NCBI GenBank assembly: GCA_020975725.1 | Contig: QXJR01000026.1 | Location: forward strand, 868,001-932,000 | Length of the DNA: 64,000 nucleotides | Direction: 5' to 3' | DNA from: Picocystis sp. L7 | Lineage: Eukaryota; Chlorophyta; Picocystophyceae; Picocystales; Picocystaceae | Shown here: one piece after another, positions 19,562-29,445 of the stretch | Numbering within the stretch: position 1 is the first letter of the stretch | Layout of the letters: every line of letters starts with the position of its first letter | Translations under genes and position numbers: made by a program | The notes under the pieces: generated by a model | Told to the model about the DNA's origin: nothing | The model's input: the letters and a program-made list of their open reading frames with translations, nothing else | Databases searched by the model: none

Positions 19562-20938
19562 TCAATCCGTAATGACAGGGGGAAGCCTTCTCTTCTTCAC
19601 CACCCTCTCTTTATCCATCATCTCTCGATCGTAAATGTTCATGTTTGCATGTCGCCTAGCGTTCAAAACTTGCATCAAATCTTTCAAAACCTCCTCTTCC
19701 TTGCATTTGTGCTCCTCCATCCGAATTCCTAGAAGTGACTCTACGTGCTTAAACGAATCCACATCGTACTGCGTGACGATACTGATGGCCTTTCCTCCGC
19801 GCCCTGCACGAGCAGTACGACCCACCCGATGGATGTAGTCTTCCGGGACAGCTGGAGGATCAAAGCAGATCACCAGATCAACCTCAGGAATATCGAGCCC
19901 ACGAGATGCTACGTCTGTTGCCAAAAGCAATGGCACCGCTCCACCCTTGAACTTGTCTAGAGAGGCCAGCCTCTTGCGTTGCGGATTTCTGCTGTGGAGC
20001 GCCACCGCTGGGATCTCGAGCTCTTTCAGCAACGCCTCCAATTTTACGCATGTGGTGCATCTCGCGACGAACACGATCGCACTCCTAACCTCCATTTCCT
20101 CCAGGTTCTTAAGCAGATAGTGGAGGTAAACCTCTTTCACCCTCTTGGGAACAAACAGATACTTTTGATCAAGGCTATCTGGAGTCTTGAGACCTTGGTA
20201 GGCGGAGAAACGGAACACGTTCTTCGTATTCTTTTCCAGAAGATTCTCCACCTCCTCGGTTACGGTCGCCGAAAAAAGCATGGTCTGCCGTTCCTTTGGT
20301 AGACGATTCGCGACAACTTCCATATCTTTTTCGAACGTCGGATCAAGCAAGCGATCTGCTTCGTCCAGGACGAGCACTTTGAGGTTCTGGAAGCAGTGTC
20401 CGACTTCCCGTTGTGTTTCCAATTGGTCCCTCAGCCTTCCTGGCGTGGCTACGACCACGTGTGGCCTCCTGAGCAGTTCCTTGGCCTGCATGGCAGGTCC
20501 CATCCCACCTACGACGACGGCCACTCTCAAGGACATCCCTGCACCTAGCGCCATGAACTGGTCGGCCACCTGGAAGGCCAGCTCTCGGGTCGGTTCGAGG
20601 ACGAGGGCATAGACACCGTATCTTTCTTCGGCGAGTCCGTGGAGGACGGGCAGTGCGAAGGCCGCGGTTTTCCCGCTTCCCGTCTGCGCACATCCACACA
20701 CGTCACGTCCACGCAGTGCGACGGGCACGCATGCACGCTGCACTTCGGTAGGGTGTCGCATGCTCATGGCTTGGCAGGTGGCCACGAGCCACGGTCGCAG
20801 TCCCAGACCTGCGAATCCTTCCTCTTCCTGGCCGTTTTTCCCTTCCCGTCCGCCTGGACCCTTCCTTTCCTTCTCTCCTTCCCAAGCGGGAGGCTTCGCG
20901 GTCCGTGCGCGACGCGAGAACAGAGGCGGCGCGGCCAT
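19562..20938 (-). CDS. DDX49: DEAD-box RNA helicase DDX49/Dbp8
   Basis: 458 residues from the ATG at 20938 (human DDX49 is 483). All helicase motifs are present: motif I AQTGSGKT (84-91), Ia PTREL, Ib TPGRL, II DEAD (192-195), III SAT (223-225), V ATDVASRGLDIP and VI HRVGRTARAGR. The late block RMEEHKCKEEEVLKDLMQV and the end MDKERVVKKRR point to the Dbp8/DDX49 clade, which works in 18S rRNA processing within the SSU processome (with Esf2 in yeast). A perfect palindrome TCGAACCCGGGTTCGA sits 59 bp upstream of the start (20997-21012), within the 156-bp gap before the carrier gene's stop. Confidence 0.92.
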   Translation of the reverse strand: MAAPPLFSRRARTAKPPAWEGEKERKGPGGREGKNGQEEEGFAGLGLRPWLVATCQAMSMRHPTEVQRACVPVALRGRDVCGCAQTGSGKTAAFALPVLHGLAEERYGVYALVLEPTRELAFQVADQFMALGAGMSLRVAVVVGGMGPAMQAKELLRRPHVVVATPGRLRDQLETQREVGHCFQNLKVLVLDEADRLLDPTFEKDMEVVANRLPKERQTMLFSATVTEEVENLLEKNTKNVFRFSAYQGLKTPDSLDQKYLFVPKRVKEVYLHYLLKNLEEMEVRSAIVFVARCTTCVKLEALLKELEIPAVALHSRNPQRKRLASLDKFKGGAVPLLLATDVASRGLDIPEVDLVICFDPPAVPEDYIHRVGRTARAGRGGKAISIVTQYDVDSFKHVESLLGIRMEEHKCKEEEVLKDLMQVLNARRHANMNIYDREMMDKERVVKKRRLPPVITD

Positions 20939-20996
20939 CGCCTCCTGCGGATGCGTCCACGAGGAGACGTCGGGTTGAACCTCGTTTGTTCCTGTT

Positions 20997-21012
20997 TCGA
21001 ACCCGGGTTCGA
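20997..21012. promoter_or_regulatory. 16-bp perfect palindrome upstream of DDX49
   Basis: TCGAACCCGGGTTCGA reads the same on both strands and lies 59 bp before the DDX49 ATG. Related GGGTTCGAACCC or GAACCCGGGTTC sequences lie upstream of the carrier gene (about 22132-22150) and between SAC3 and NDUFA1 (49044-49057). The placement suggests a dimeric transcription-factor site (inference). Confidence 0.45.
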
Positions 21013-21094
21013 TCCTCGTCCGAAAGGGTTCCTCACCCCGAAGTCCCGGAGGGTTCGGCACGTGGGAAGCGCTGGGCGCGGTGCCGGTTTGGGG

Positions 21095-22051
21095 TCATGG
21101 ACGCGCCACCAGGACGTCCGCTTCGCCTTCGTGGGCCACACGAGCGGACATGCGGACGAAAAGGGCGCGTTTGCACGTCTCGAAGGCCAGGAATCCCAAG
21201 GCGCCGAACGCGGCGCCGTGCACTGCGCGAGGAACGGCGCCTCGGTAGAGGCCCAGGGGACCGTCCTCCTTCGCGACCGTCGCCAGCGTCGCCAACAGAC
21301 CCGAAGCACGCAGCTGGAGGGACGATTTGGCCGACTGCTGCGTCATCAGACGCGTCTTGGCCACGTCCATCGGCGTAGTGAGGAACGAAGAGCATCCGCC
21401 AGAGGTCAGGCCGGCCAGGAAACTCTCCCAAGGGGCCAGTGCAGGTCTCCGCGTGTGTTCCAGGCGCCTCGCTTTGATCCACTCGAACAGGGAGAAGTTG
21501 ACGGCGTTGGATGGCGCGTTCCGCAACAGGGTGGTGCCGTAACCGACGTAAAGCCCGCGGATCCCGTCTCGTCGTAACGCCGTTCTTGCCACGTGGAACG
21601 CGCCTCCCGTCGCACCCGCTTGAAGCCTTTGTTTGATGAGTTCCTTGGGCACCAGCATCGTGGAAGACACGGCGTTGCCGAACACTGCAGCGATGGCCAT
21701 GCGTGCGGGCCAATCCATGGGCAGCGCGGTCTTGGCCCACTCGTACGCTCCGAAATAGAGCGCGGAGGAGATCATCGCACCACCCGCCGCCGCTCTGAAC
21801 CCGGCGTATACGGAAGCGATGCCTTTGGCCTTCATCAGCGTCATGAAGCAGTGCAGGGGTCCGTGCATGGGCGAGCAGTATCCTCTCGTTTGGAGTTGCA
21901 TCTGCGTCTTGACGGTGTCGATGGGATGCAAGGCAGCCGTGGTCAGGCATCCCGCCATTGCCCCTGCGATCGCTCCTGCGGCCACCCTGGTCCTCGATCG
22001 GATCCTCTTCTTCCGCCTCCTCGTCCCGATCGCCTTCTCTGCACTCGCCAT
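21095..22051 (-). CDS. Mitochondrial carrier family protein (SAM-carrier-like)
   Basis: 318 residues from the ATG at 22051, with three repeats of about 92 residues. The carrier signatures are HPIDTVKTQMQ (Pro43), VPKELIKQRLQ (Pro135) and TPMDVAKTRLM (Pro227); the even spacing is typical. Six membrane spans are expected. The VPKELIKQR second signature and TPMDVAKTR third are most like S-adenosylmethionine carriers (SLC25A26) and their plant relatives, but the substrate cannot be settled from sequence alone. The frame is open a further 37 codons upstream; that part contains the GAACCCGGGTTC motif seen in other upstream regions, so the later ATG is preferred. The copia element is inserted about 130 bp upstream of this start. 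Confidence 0.88.
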   Translation of the reverse strand: MASAEKAIGTRRRKKRIRSRTRVAAGAIAGAMAGCLTTAALHPIDTVKTQMQLQTRGYCSPMHGPLHCFMTLMKAKGIASVYAGFRAAAGGAMISSALYFGAYEWAKTALPMDWPARMAIAAVFGNAVSSTMLVPKELIKQRLQAGATGGAFHVARTALRRDGIRGLYVGYGTTLLRNAPSNAVNFSLFEWIKARRLEHTRRPALAPWESFLAGLTSGGCSSFLTTPMDVAKTRLMTQQSAKSSLQLRASGLLATLATVAKEDGPLGLYRGAVPRAVHGAAFGALGFLAFETCKRALFVRMSARVAHEGEADVLVARP

Positions 22052-22181
22052 CACCTGCTTCTTCGACGTGGACCCTCGTCGGCTTGGGTGGTGGTCCCGT
22101 CGTGCTTCCTCCACGAATGGACTGAAGGGCATCCGAACCCGGGTTCTCACCCCGAGTCCCATGGAATCGAACCCAGGTGAT

Positions 22182-22497
22182 TATTGAAAAGTTAAGTACA
22201 GGACCAGTTCTATGGAGTTTATTCTCTATGGGACTGGTCGTGCAGGTCGTCCCTTCCGACCAGGACAGCCGCACGTTCGGCGGCGGCTGTGGATAGGATA
22301 CCCTATCCACAATGCCACGTAGGCATTGTGGCGGCTATTAGGGCCCAAGGGGCCACGCCTTGAATGCATGCCACACACTCTTTCCAACCTCGCTCCTCCG
22401 TGCACCTCCGTGCTCCGAACTCCCAAGGACCTTCACGAACCCAGGTCCTCCAACGCTGCCTGTTAACCTTGCGGTTAAACAGCAGATCCTTTCAACA
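22182..22497 (+). repeat. 5' LTR of the copia element
   Basis: 316 bp, reading the same as the 3' LTR. Its edge is fixed by the GTGAT target duplication immediately before it. It contains a strong inverted repeat around 22280-22340 (GGATA/TATCC and CAATGCC/GGCATTG pairs) and near-terminal GTTAA motifs. Confidence 0.95.
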
Positions 22498-22538
22498 GGT
22501 TAAGAGCCTTGAAGCCTCACCAAGAGAGATCAGAAGCC

Positions 22539-25500
22539 ATGTCAAACTCAATGGTGGACAACTTCGGAGTCCCAGAATTGGACTCTCACAATTGGACCAC
22601 ATGGTCCGTCCGCATGCAATCAAGCTTGGTCATTTCTGACCTTTGGGATGTTACTCAAAGTGAACCGGTGTACTCCACTGATGACACCACTCAATTCACC
22701 GACCAAGACAAATTGAAATTCAGTTCGGTTTCCAAAGCAAAAGCAAAAATTTTGCTTCGAGTGTCAAACAAGCTCCTTCCACATGTGATCGATTGCGAAA
22801 CATCACATCAAGTGTGGGCGAAGCTTCAGCATCTCTATAGACAAAAGTCTATTCAGCAAACCATCTATCTTCAAAAGCAATTTCACAACCTTCGGAAACT
22901 TGATGTGGAGGACATCGAGTCCTACGTGAACCGGGCCATGGAGTTGGCCAACATGTTGCGGGAGACCGGCAATCCCGTTACGGACTCCGCTGTGGCCATT
23001 GCCATTCTTTCTGGGCTTCCACCAAGCTACAATATTGTGTGCACTGTCCTGGAGAACAACGGCATCGAACCTACCGTGGACCTCGTGCGAAACGCACTCA
23101 TTCGGCATGAGTTGCATAATTCCAGGTCAAAGAGCCTCTATAGTGGCTCACAGACCTCCTCACCACTGGACAGGGTGATTTTCTGCAAGTACTGCAAGAG
23201 GCAAGGTCACACAGTTGACAACTGCCACAAACTTCAAGAGAAACGGGCAAGAGAGAAGGCAGCAAGTTTGTTGACCACCACAGCCAATGACCGTCTCAAC
23301 GACACACCGCCCCTGGATACCAACAGCCCTTGCGATGGAATGGCCTTTTCTATGGTCAATCAGGCCAGCAATATGCTCAAGACCACCAGCAAAATTGAAG
23401 GAGGTCCATCTCAGCCCTGGATCATTGATTCAGGAGCCTCTTATCACATGACAGGAGATCTGGGTCTCCTTGAACAAGGGAACACGGACCTTCATATCTC
23501 AGACATCATGACCGCGGACGGGACTGTGCTGTCGAGTCGATTCAAGGGGACAGTTCATATTACAACTCCAGATGGAACAAACATTCGACTGCTGAATGTC
23601 TTGTTCATCCCTGGTTTGGCGCACAACCTCATCTCGGTCAAGGCAGCCATGGAAGCCGGTGCCGATTTCCAGTTTTCGAAGGGTCACTGTCGAATCTCCT
23701 TGGCAGGAAGGGTCCTGGACGCCCCCCTGTGCCCCGGAAACGTTTTCGCCCTTTCTGCCCCAGCGCAACTCTGGCACGAACGACTGGGGCATGCCAGCGA
23801 GGAAAAACTACGGCTCTTGGGTCTACCCCACAAACTGGATTGCCCCTGTACCCCTTGTATACAGGCCAAACAGTGCAGTAAACCATACAAACCCAGTGGA
23901 TACAAATATGCCCCACTTAACCTTTTGTATGCTGACCTGGTAGGTCCCATGGAGGTAGAAAGTATATCTGGTCACAGATATTACCTCTCCATCTATGACC
24001 AAGGCAGCAAAGCAAGTCAGGTGTACTTGCTGCCGAACAAATCGAGTGCGGTAGGTGCACTCATGGAAGGGATACACACCTTTGAAAAGGTTTCCCCAGG
24101 TCAGACGGTGAAAGCCGTGCGAACGGATCAAGGTTCAGAGTTTGTGAATGCTGAACTCAAAAAATTCTTACAATCAAAGGGCATAGCCCATGAAACAACT
24201 GCTGGGTATACACCACAGCAAAATGCAGCAGAACAATTGCACCGCACACTCAACGAAAGTGCGCGTGCGTTGCTGCTGTCCTCCAAGTTGCCTCGTACCT
24301 TCTGGGGAGAGGCCATCCGATGTGCCAACTACCTTCGAAACCGACTGCCCGTGAAGGCATCAGTAGAAGGAAAATGCCCAATTGAATTGCTGACCAACAA
24401 GCAACCAAGCCTAGACAACCTGCGAACATTCGGTTGTCAGGCTTGGGTGCTCGTACCTGCAGAAAAACGCATTGGAAAGTTCGGACCAAAGTCAGTCGAG
24501 GGAACATTTTTGGGCTATGAAAACAGCTCAACTTACCGTGTCCTTGTAAAGGACCAAATTGTGCTCAGCAGAAATGTGGAGTTTGTGGAGAGCACTCCTG
24601 GACCTGCAGCAAATCAAAGTCAGCAAGATTTGGAAGGTCAGGTCCTCCCTGAACTCTTCCCTGAGCCTCCGCAGCTTCAGCTCTCCGAACTCCGCTCCAG
24701 TTACGGTCCAGATGGTTCAGTGATTCCACAGGATCCAAGCGCTTTGGACCTTATGGGATCACCAAACGGGGAGAGGAGTCCCGTGTATTCTGCAGGTGCA
24801 GAATTTCCACAAACTTTCGGCAGCGAGCAGTCCATTCGCAGGCAACCAACAGCAAACCTCCAGCAGGTTCCACCTGTTCAACCTGGTTATGTAGGTGATG
24901 AAGGAGGAGCTCAGCAAAGCCAAGTACCTTCTTCACCACCCAACCAAGCCATTGCCCAAACTACGGGCAATCCAGAATCTACTCCGGCAATCCTGCAACG
25001 CCTTCAGCAGTCCAGCAGCAGCGAAAACGACAATCCAGCAGGCATCCTAGATGATGGAGAAGGTGCTCAGCATGTTCAAGCACCTTCTTCACCATCTCCA
25101 CATGGCATCCAGCAAGCAATGCAGCTGCAGGCTCCAGCCTCACCTCCAGCATCCAATCCAGCAGCCAGTCCAGCACCTCCAGCAAACCCAACGCATGGGT
25201 ACAACCTGCGTCCTCGCTCCAGCAAAGCGTTGAAGACCACCTGCAAGGACGATTGGATGGTCAGCGACGAATTCTCAGGCTATGCCAACGCAATGCGTAG
25301 ATCGGACGCCGACCTCTGGAAAGAGGCCATCCACGAGGAACTTACCTCGCTGGTGGCCAACGAGACCTGGACGCTCACCGAGCTTCCTCCAGCACGCAAG
25401 GCCCTCACCACCACGTGGGTCTTCAAGGTGAAACGCGACGGTGGTGGCGACGTGGAGCGCTACAAAGCCCGCCTGTGCGTGCGTGGCTTCGAGCAACGTG

Positions 25501-26906
25501 AGGGTTTGGACTACCAGGAGGTGTTTGCCCCCACCTCTGGTAAGGTAACCCAGCGAGTTTACTTAACTTATGCAGCCTTGAAGGACTATGAAATCAGGCA
25601 GGTGGACATCAAAACTGCCTTCTTAAATGCAGAATTGGATGAACCTATCTACATCCAGATACCTGATGGACTCAAAGGGAAAGAATTAGATGGAAACAGC
25701 CATCTGGCTCTCAAACTCAACAAGAGTTTGTATGGCCTGAAACAGGCTCCAAGACTCTGGTTCCTCCACCTCATCAACATGTTAACTACAGAGCTGGGAT
25801 TCGTAGTTAACCCAGTGGAGGACACTATTTTACAGAAAGTTAACGAAGAAACAGGCAAGGAGTGCATCCTGTGCATCTATGTGGATGACATACTCCTTGC
25901 AGCAGAAGATATCCATATGATTGAAGAAGTCATTGAGAGCATCTGCAAGAGATTCCAGGCCAGAGACCTAGGACCTGTGAGTTTCTTCTGTGGCATGGTG
26001 GTTCACAGGGACAGAAAAAACAGGACCCTCACACTCAGTGAGCCTGAGAAGATAAGGCAGTTAATTAAGCAGTTCAACATGGAAAACTGCAGGGTTAAGC
26101 AGGTACCTCTGGAATACCACTTTACTGCACTAGAGAATGAAGCTGCAGCCCCTCAACAATCCTACCAAGTGCTCATGGGCTCACTACTCTACTTGGCCAC
26201 CACCACCAGGCCAGATTTGTGTCATGCAGTGTCACATTTGTCAAGATTCATGGACAAGCCAAGTGTGGAGCACATGAATGCAGCAAAGTCAGTGCTCAAG
26301 TACTTGAGAGGCACAATGGACCTGGGCCTGGTTCTTGGAAATCGTATCGATGACAGTTCAGAAGATCTCGATGCAGATATTGATATCTTTAACCTCACTG
26401 GTTACTGTGATGCAGACTATGGAGCAGACAAGTTAACAAGGAAATCCAGGACAGGTTACCTATTCTTCCTGAATGGGAGTTTAATCTCTTGGCAGAGCAA
26501 AATGCAGAAGACCGTATCTACCTCCACAGCAGAGGCAGAGTACCAAGCAGCAGCAGCAGCAGTCAAAGAAGCCCTCTGGCTGAAGAGGTTAATTAACGGA
26601 CTTAACTCCAGGGGCAAAATTCACACTGTTAACATGAAGTGTGACAACCAGGCCTGCATCAAGATGCTGAATGATGTTAAGTCCATCCAGCGGACAAAAC
26701 ATATTGACATTGCTCACCACTTCGTCCGTGAGAGGATTATGAGACGTGAGGTGCAGTTCAAATATTGCCCAACAACAGAAATGTTGGCAGATTTCCTCAC
26801 AAAACCCACCAGTGTTCAGAAATTTGGTGCCAGTGTTAAGCAGATTGGACTTGTGCAGTTACCTGAGTTAACAAGCAATGAAACAGGTCCTGAGGGAGAG
26901 TATTGA
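22539..26906 (+). CDS. Copia Gag-Pol polyprotein
   Basis: One frame from the ATG at 22539; its last codons run into the 3' LTR. Domain order is Gag with a CCHC zinc knuckle (CKYCKRQGHTVDNC), aspartic protease (WIIDSGASYHM), GAG-pre-integrase (LWHERLGHAS), DDE integrase (RTDQGSEF, TPQQNAAEQ), reverse transcriptase (YVDD box) and RNase H (YCDADYG, STAEAEY). Integrase before reverse transcriptase defines Ty1/copia (Pseudoviridae). A proline/glutamine-rich linker separates integrase and reverse transcriptase. Confidence 0.95.
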   Translation: MSNSMVDNFGVPELDSHNWTTWSVRMQSSLVISDLWDVTQSEPVYSTDDTTQFTDQDKLKFSSVSKAKAKILLRVSNKLLPHVIDCETSHQVWAKLQHLYRQKSIQQTIYLQKQFHNLRKLDVEDIESYVNRAMELANMLRETGNPVTDSAVAIAILSGLPPSYNIVCTVLENNGIEPTVDLVRNALIRHELHNSRSKSLYSGSQTSSPLDRVIFCKYCKRQGHTVDNCHKLQEKRAREKAASLLTTTANDRLNDTPPLDTNSPCDGMAFSMVNQASNMLKTTSKIEGGPSQPWIIDSGASYHMTGDLGLLEQGNTDLHISDIMTADGTVLSSRFKGTVHITTPDGTNIRLLNVLFIPGLAHNLISVKAAMEAGADFQFSKGHCRISLAGRVLDAPLCPGNVFALSAPAQLWHERLGHASEEKLRLLGLPHKLDCPCTPCIQAKQCSKPYKPSGYKYAPLNLLYADLVGPMEVESISGHRYYLSIYDQGSKASQVYLLPNKSSAVGALMEGIHTFEKVSPGQTVKAVRTDQGSEFVNAELKKFLQSKGIAHETTAGYTPQQNAAEQLHRTLNESARALLLSSKLPRTFWGEAIRCANYLRNRLPVKASVEGKCPIELLTNKQPSLDNLRTFGCQAWVLVPAEKRIGKFGPKSVEGTFLGYENSSTYRVLVKDQIVLSRNVEFVESTPGPAANQSQQDLEGQVLPELFPEPPQLQLSELRSSYGPDGSVIPQDPSALDLMGSPNGERSPVYSAGAEFPQTFGSEQSIRRQPTANLQQVPPVQPGYVGDEGGAQQSQVPSSPPNQAIAQTTGNPESTPAILQRLQQSSSSENDNPAGILDDGEGAQHVQAPSSPSPHGIQQAMQLQAPASPPASNPAASPAPPANPTHGYNLRPRSSKALKTTCKDDWMVSDEFSGYANAMRRSDADLWKEAIHEELTSLVANETWTLTELPPARKALTTTWVFKVKRDGGGDVERYKARLCVRGFEQREGLDYQEVFAPTSGKVTQRVYLTYAALKDYEIRQVDIKTAFLNAELDEPIYIQIPDGLKGKELDGNSHLALKLNKSLYGLKQAPRLWFLHLINMLTTELGFVVNPVEDTILQKVNEETGKECILCIYVDDILLAAEDIHMIEEVIESICKRFQARDLGPVSFFCGMVVHRDRKNRTLTLSEPEKIRQLIKQFNMENCRVKQVPLEYHFTALENEAAAPQQSYQVLMGSLLYLATTTRPDLCHAVSHLSRFMDKPSVEHMNAAKSVLKYLRGTMDLGLVLGNRIDDSSEDLDADIDIFNLTGYCDADYGADKLTRKSRTGYLFFLNGSLISWQSKMQKTVSTSTAEAEYQAAAAAVKEALWLKRLINGLNSRGKIHTVNMKCDNQACIKMLNDVKSIQRTKHIDIAHHFVRERIMRREVQFKYCPTTEMLADFLTKPTSVQKFGASVKQIGLVQLPELTSNETGPEGEY

Positions 26907-27216
26907 AAAGTTAAGTACAGGACCAGTTCTATGGAGTTTATTCTCTATGGGACTGGTCGTGCAGGTCGTCCCTTCCGACCAGGACAGCCGCACGTTCGGC
27001 GGCGGCTGTGGATAGGATACCCTATCCACAATGCCACGTAGGCATTGTGGCGGCTATTAGGGCCCAAGGGGCCACGCCTTGAATGCATGCCACACACTCT
27101 TTCCAACCTCGCTCCTCCGTGCACCTCCGTGCTCCGAACTCCCAAGGACCTTCACGAACCCAGGTCCTCCAACGCTGCCTGTTAACCTTGCGGTTAAACA
27201 GCAGATCCTTTCAACA
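26901..27216 (+). repeat. 3' LTR of the copia element
   Basis: 316 bp, same sequence as the 5' LTR by eye, preceded by the polypurine tract and followed by the second GTGAT copy. Confidence 0.95.
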
Positions 27217-27221
27217 GTGAT

Positions 27222-28263
27222 CCATCCCCCAAACGGTGAAGAACCGGGTCGGTCCCGCCTGCAGAACGGAACGTCGGCCATCGCCAGGTGGTTTCGAACG
27301 GCGATGGAGACGATGGCGTGGCGGCTCCAAGGGCGGCTCGACGCGGACACCGGCGAATGCAACGCATGCCTCGATCCACGGGGTGCGTCCCGCGGGTGGT
27401 GCTTCCCCAGAGAGAAGGTGGGCGCACGGAGACGTGTGCGGGGACGTGGTCCACGCCTGCGGGCGAGGAGACGCTTCCATCGAGGCTTCCTGGATCCCTT
27501 TCTTCCGTCCCAACGCCCAAGAGGGACCCAAACGCTCGAGCGTTCGTCGCCTCAGGATGGTTTCCCACTGCTCCAGGGGCGGAAGATCTCGAAGGGGATC
27601 CATGGGGAGTGGATTGCGAATCCTCCCGCCCCAGCCGCCGGAGACAGGCGGTCACGTGCGCACCGCCAGCGTTCTTCGAGGCGCAGGGAGGACGCGGAAA
27701 GGCGCGACCGCGTTCCTGGACGGATCTGAAGACGGCTTCCAACCGGAGGCGCTACCGACGGCACGGAATCCACGTCTTTGTTTTCCTTCACGTGGGAGGC
27801 AGGAGACCCTGGTTCCCTCCTTCCATTCCAAACCAGGGTCCTACCTGGTCCGTTCGCCACCACCAATACAACATGTGGCTGGTAATCTCCAGCCAGGTCA
27901 TCCGCCCGGGATACGGAACGGGGCGCGTGGTCGACCCCAGCCTCCCGTCAGATGCACCCCGTGCGTCCTTCGGGACCGGAAGGGGATCTCGTTTCCCACC
28001 CCGGGTCGGGTCGAAGCCGGAGGGAAGATCCACGTGCACGTCCGGTCGTTCGTCCCCTCGATCGCGAGGGATCGCCACCCCCCTTCTCGGCCCGGTCGGG
28101 AAGGGTGGGTGCATCTGGTGGGGGAGCATCCCCCCTCGTCCAGATCCACTCGATCTACCGCCCCTGGGGTAACGTTGGCCCCACCAGGATTCGAGACTTT
28201 TTCATCGAACCGAGAAAGACGCGAACTGGCGACTGGCCACTTCGACGGCGCGTGCTGGGCGGG
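27222..28263. other. Upstream region of RING1, no gene seen
   Basis: About 1 kb of GC-rich sequence, open in several frames on both strands as expected from composition, none recognisable. It was contiguous with the carrier gene's promoter before the copia insertion. Confidence 0.5.
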
Positions 28264-29445
28264 ATGCAGGCGGAAGCGGAAGGACCTGGGATGGAAGCAA
28301 GGAAGGAGGAGACCGTGGAGGTGCGGCTGCGGACGCTGGAGAAGGAAACGCTGTGTCCCATCTGCCTGGGCGTGCTCCGAAAGACCATGATGGTCAAAGA
28401 GTGCATGCACCGGTTCTGCAAAGACTGCATACACACGGCGCTGCGGATCAACAACAACGAGTGCCCGGCTTGCAGGACGCACCTGCCGTCCAAAAGGTCG
28501 CTCCGAGAAGACAGAAGGTTCGACGCCATCGTTGCAGCCCTCTACGAAGATCTCGACCGCTACGAAGAGGCGGAGCGAGCACACGTCCTGGACACCAACC
28601 GAAAGCACCAGGAAGAAATGACGAAGGCCATGGAGGCCTTCAAGGAGAAACTCAAAGCACAAAAAAATGTCACGGATGGTCAGGAAAATGCACCGGGTAG
28701 AAAAAGAGGCAGAGCAATACCTACAGGAATGGCCACGACCAGCCATCAGGCATTTGGGGCCGTGGTACTGGACAGGACACAAGGCTCTGCGATCACATTG
28801 ATGGAAGGAGATCTTATGAACGAACACGGTGGGTCTGCACTAGTAGAACAGGGTAGGGGACGTCAGGTCGGAAGGCCACGAGTGAAGCAATCTGTCCTGA
28901 ACAGGATTCCTGCTGGCGGAGGAATGCTGAGGTCAGTCATGCTCAATAGCAGAGGAGAAACTTCTGGTTCACAATCAAGGAAGGAGGAAGAGATCAACAA
29001 AAAATACTTGTTGCCATCGTTGAACGATCCACCTCCCCATGCACTCTTGGACAAGGTAGACATGGAAAAGGTGTTGACCCATCAAGACATCCTTGCCCGT
29101 ACAGATGAGGAATGCCCGATCGACTGCGTGCTATCAGCATTGGGGGAAAGTGACTTGCCTGAGCTGAAAAATAAGTATTTGTCATGTTGGCCAGGAATGA
29201 CCATTTCGGAGTTTCGAAAGGCGGTCGTGGAGTTGTTCGGTTTACAAGGTGTGTTCGTCCAAGAAAGAGAGATCGAGTTGCTATGCAAGCGGTCAACCTA
29301 TCAGATGGGAACAACGTTTTTTGCGCTGGACTTGAGCGAGACGATCCGCCAGGTTTACTTCAAGTGCACAGCAAACCAAAGCCACCTAGATCTCTTTTAC
29401 ATGAAAAGACCGAACGGGGCAGATCCCATCCGTGTAGCTCAATAA
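28264..29445 (+). CDS. RING1: RING1-type Polycomb E3 ubiquitin ligase (RING + RAWUL)
   Basis: 393 residues from the ATG at 28264. The C3HC4 RING finger uses C31, C34, C47, H49, C52, C55, C67 and C70 (CPICLGVLRKTM, KECMHRFCKDCI, CPACRTHLPSKRSLR), followed by FDAIVAALY. This is nearly the RING1/RNF2 signature, not a generic RING. A charged helix and a basic, probably disordered middle follow. The C-terminal ~110 residues (from about ALLDKVDMEKVL to YMKRPNGADPIR) fit the RAWUL ubiquitin-like fold that binds other PRC1 subunits. Family role: monoubiquitination of histone H2A by PRC1 in the nucleus. AATAAA overlaps the stop codon and may serve as poly(A) signal. Confidence 0.88.
   Translation: MQAEAEGPGMEARKEETVEVRLRTLEKETLCPICLGVLRKTMMVKECMHRFCKDCIHTALRINNNECPACRTHLPSKRSLREDRRFDAIVAALYEDLDRYEEAERAHVLDTNRKHQEEMTKAMEAFKEKLKAQKNVTDGQENAPGRKRGRAIPTGMATTSHQAFGAVVLDRTQGSAITLMEGDLMNEHGGSALVEQGRGRQVGRPRVKQSVLNRIPAGGGMLRSVMLNSRGETSGSQSRKEEEINKKYLLPSLNDPPPHALLDKVDMEKVLTHQDILARTDEECPIDCVLSALGESDLPELKNKYLSCWPGMTISEFRKAVVELFGLQGVFVQEREIELLCKRSTYQMGTTFFALDLSETIRQVYFKCTANQSHLDLFYMKRPNGADPIRVAQ

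Larger units (their letters stand above)
22182..27216 (+). mobile_element. Ty1/copia LTR retrotransposon, whole, young
   Basis: A 5,035-bp element with two 316-bp LTRs, flanked by the target duplication GTGAT (22177-22181 and 27217-27221). LTR ends are TATTGAAA and TTTCAACA. A polypurine tract GAGGGAGAG ends at 26900, next to the 3' LTR, and a short GGTTAAGAGC after the 5' LTR may be the primer-binding site. One gag-pol frame fills the interior. The LTRs look identical on reading, so the insertion is recent. I count no breaks. It lies between the carrier gene and RING1, in the shared upstream region. Confidence 0.95.

Noticed and set aside
21095-22162. Start of the carrier 37 codons further upstream
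   Set aside because: That stretch includes the GAACCCGGGTTC promoter-type palindrome and no conserved residues.
22226-22426. 66-codon reverse frame in each LTR
   Set aside because: Present in both LTRs only because they are duplicates; no similarity or start context supports a gene.
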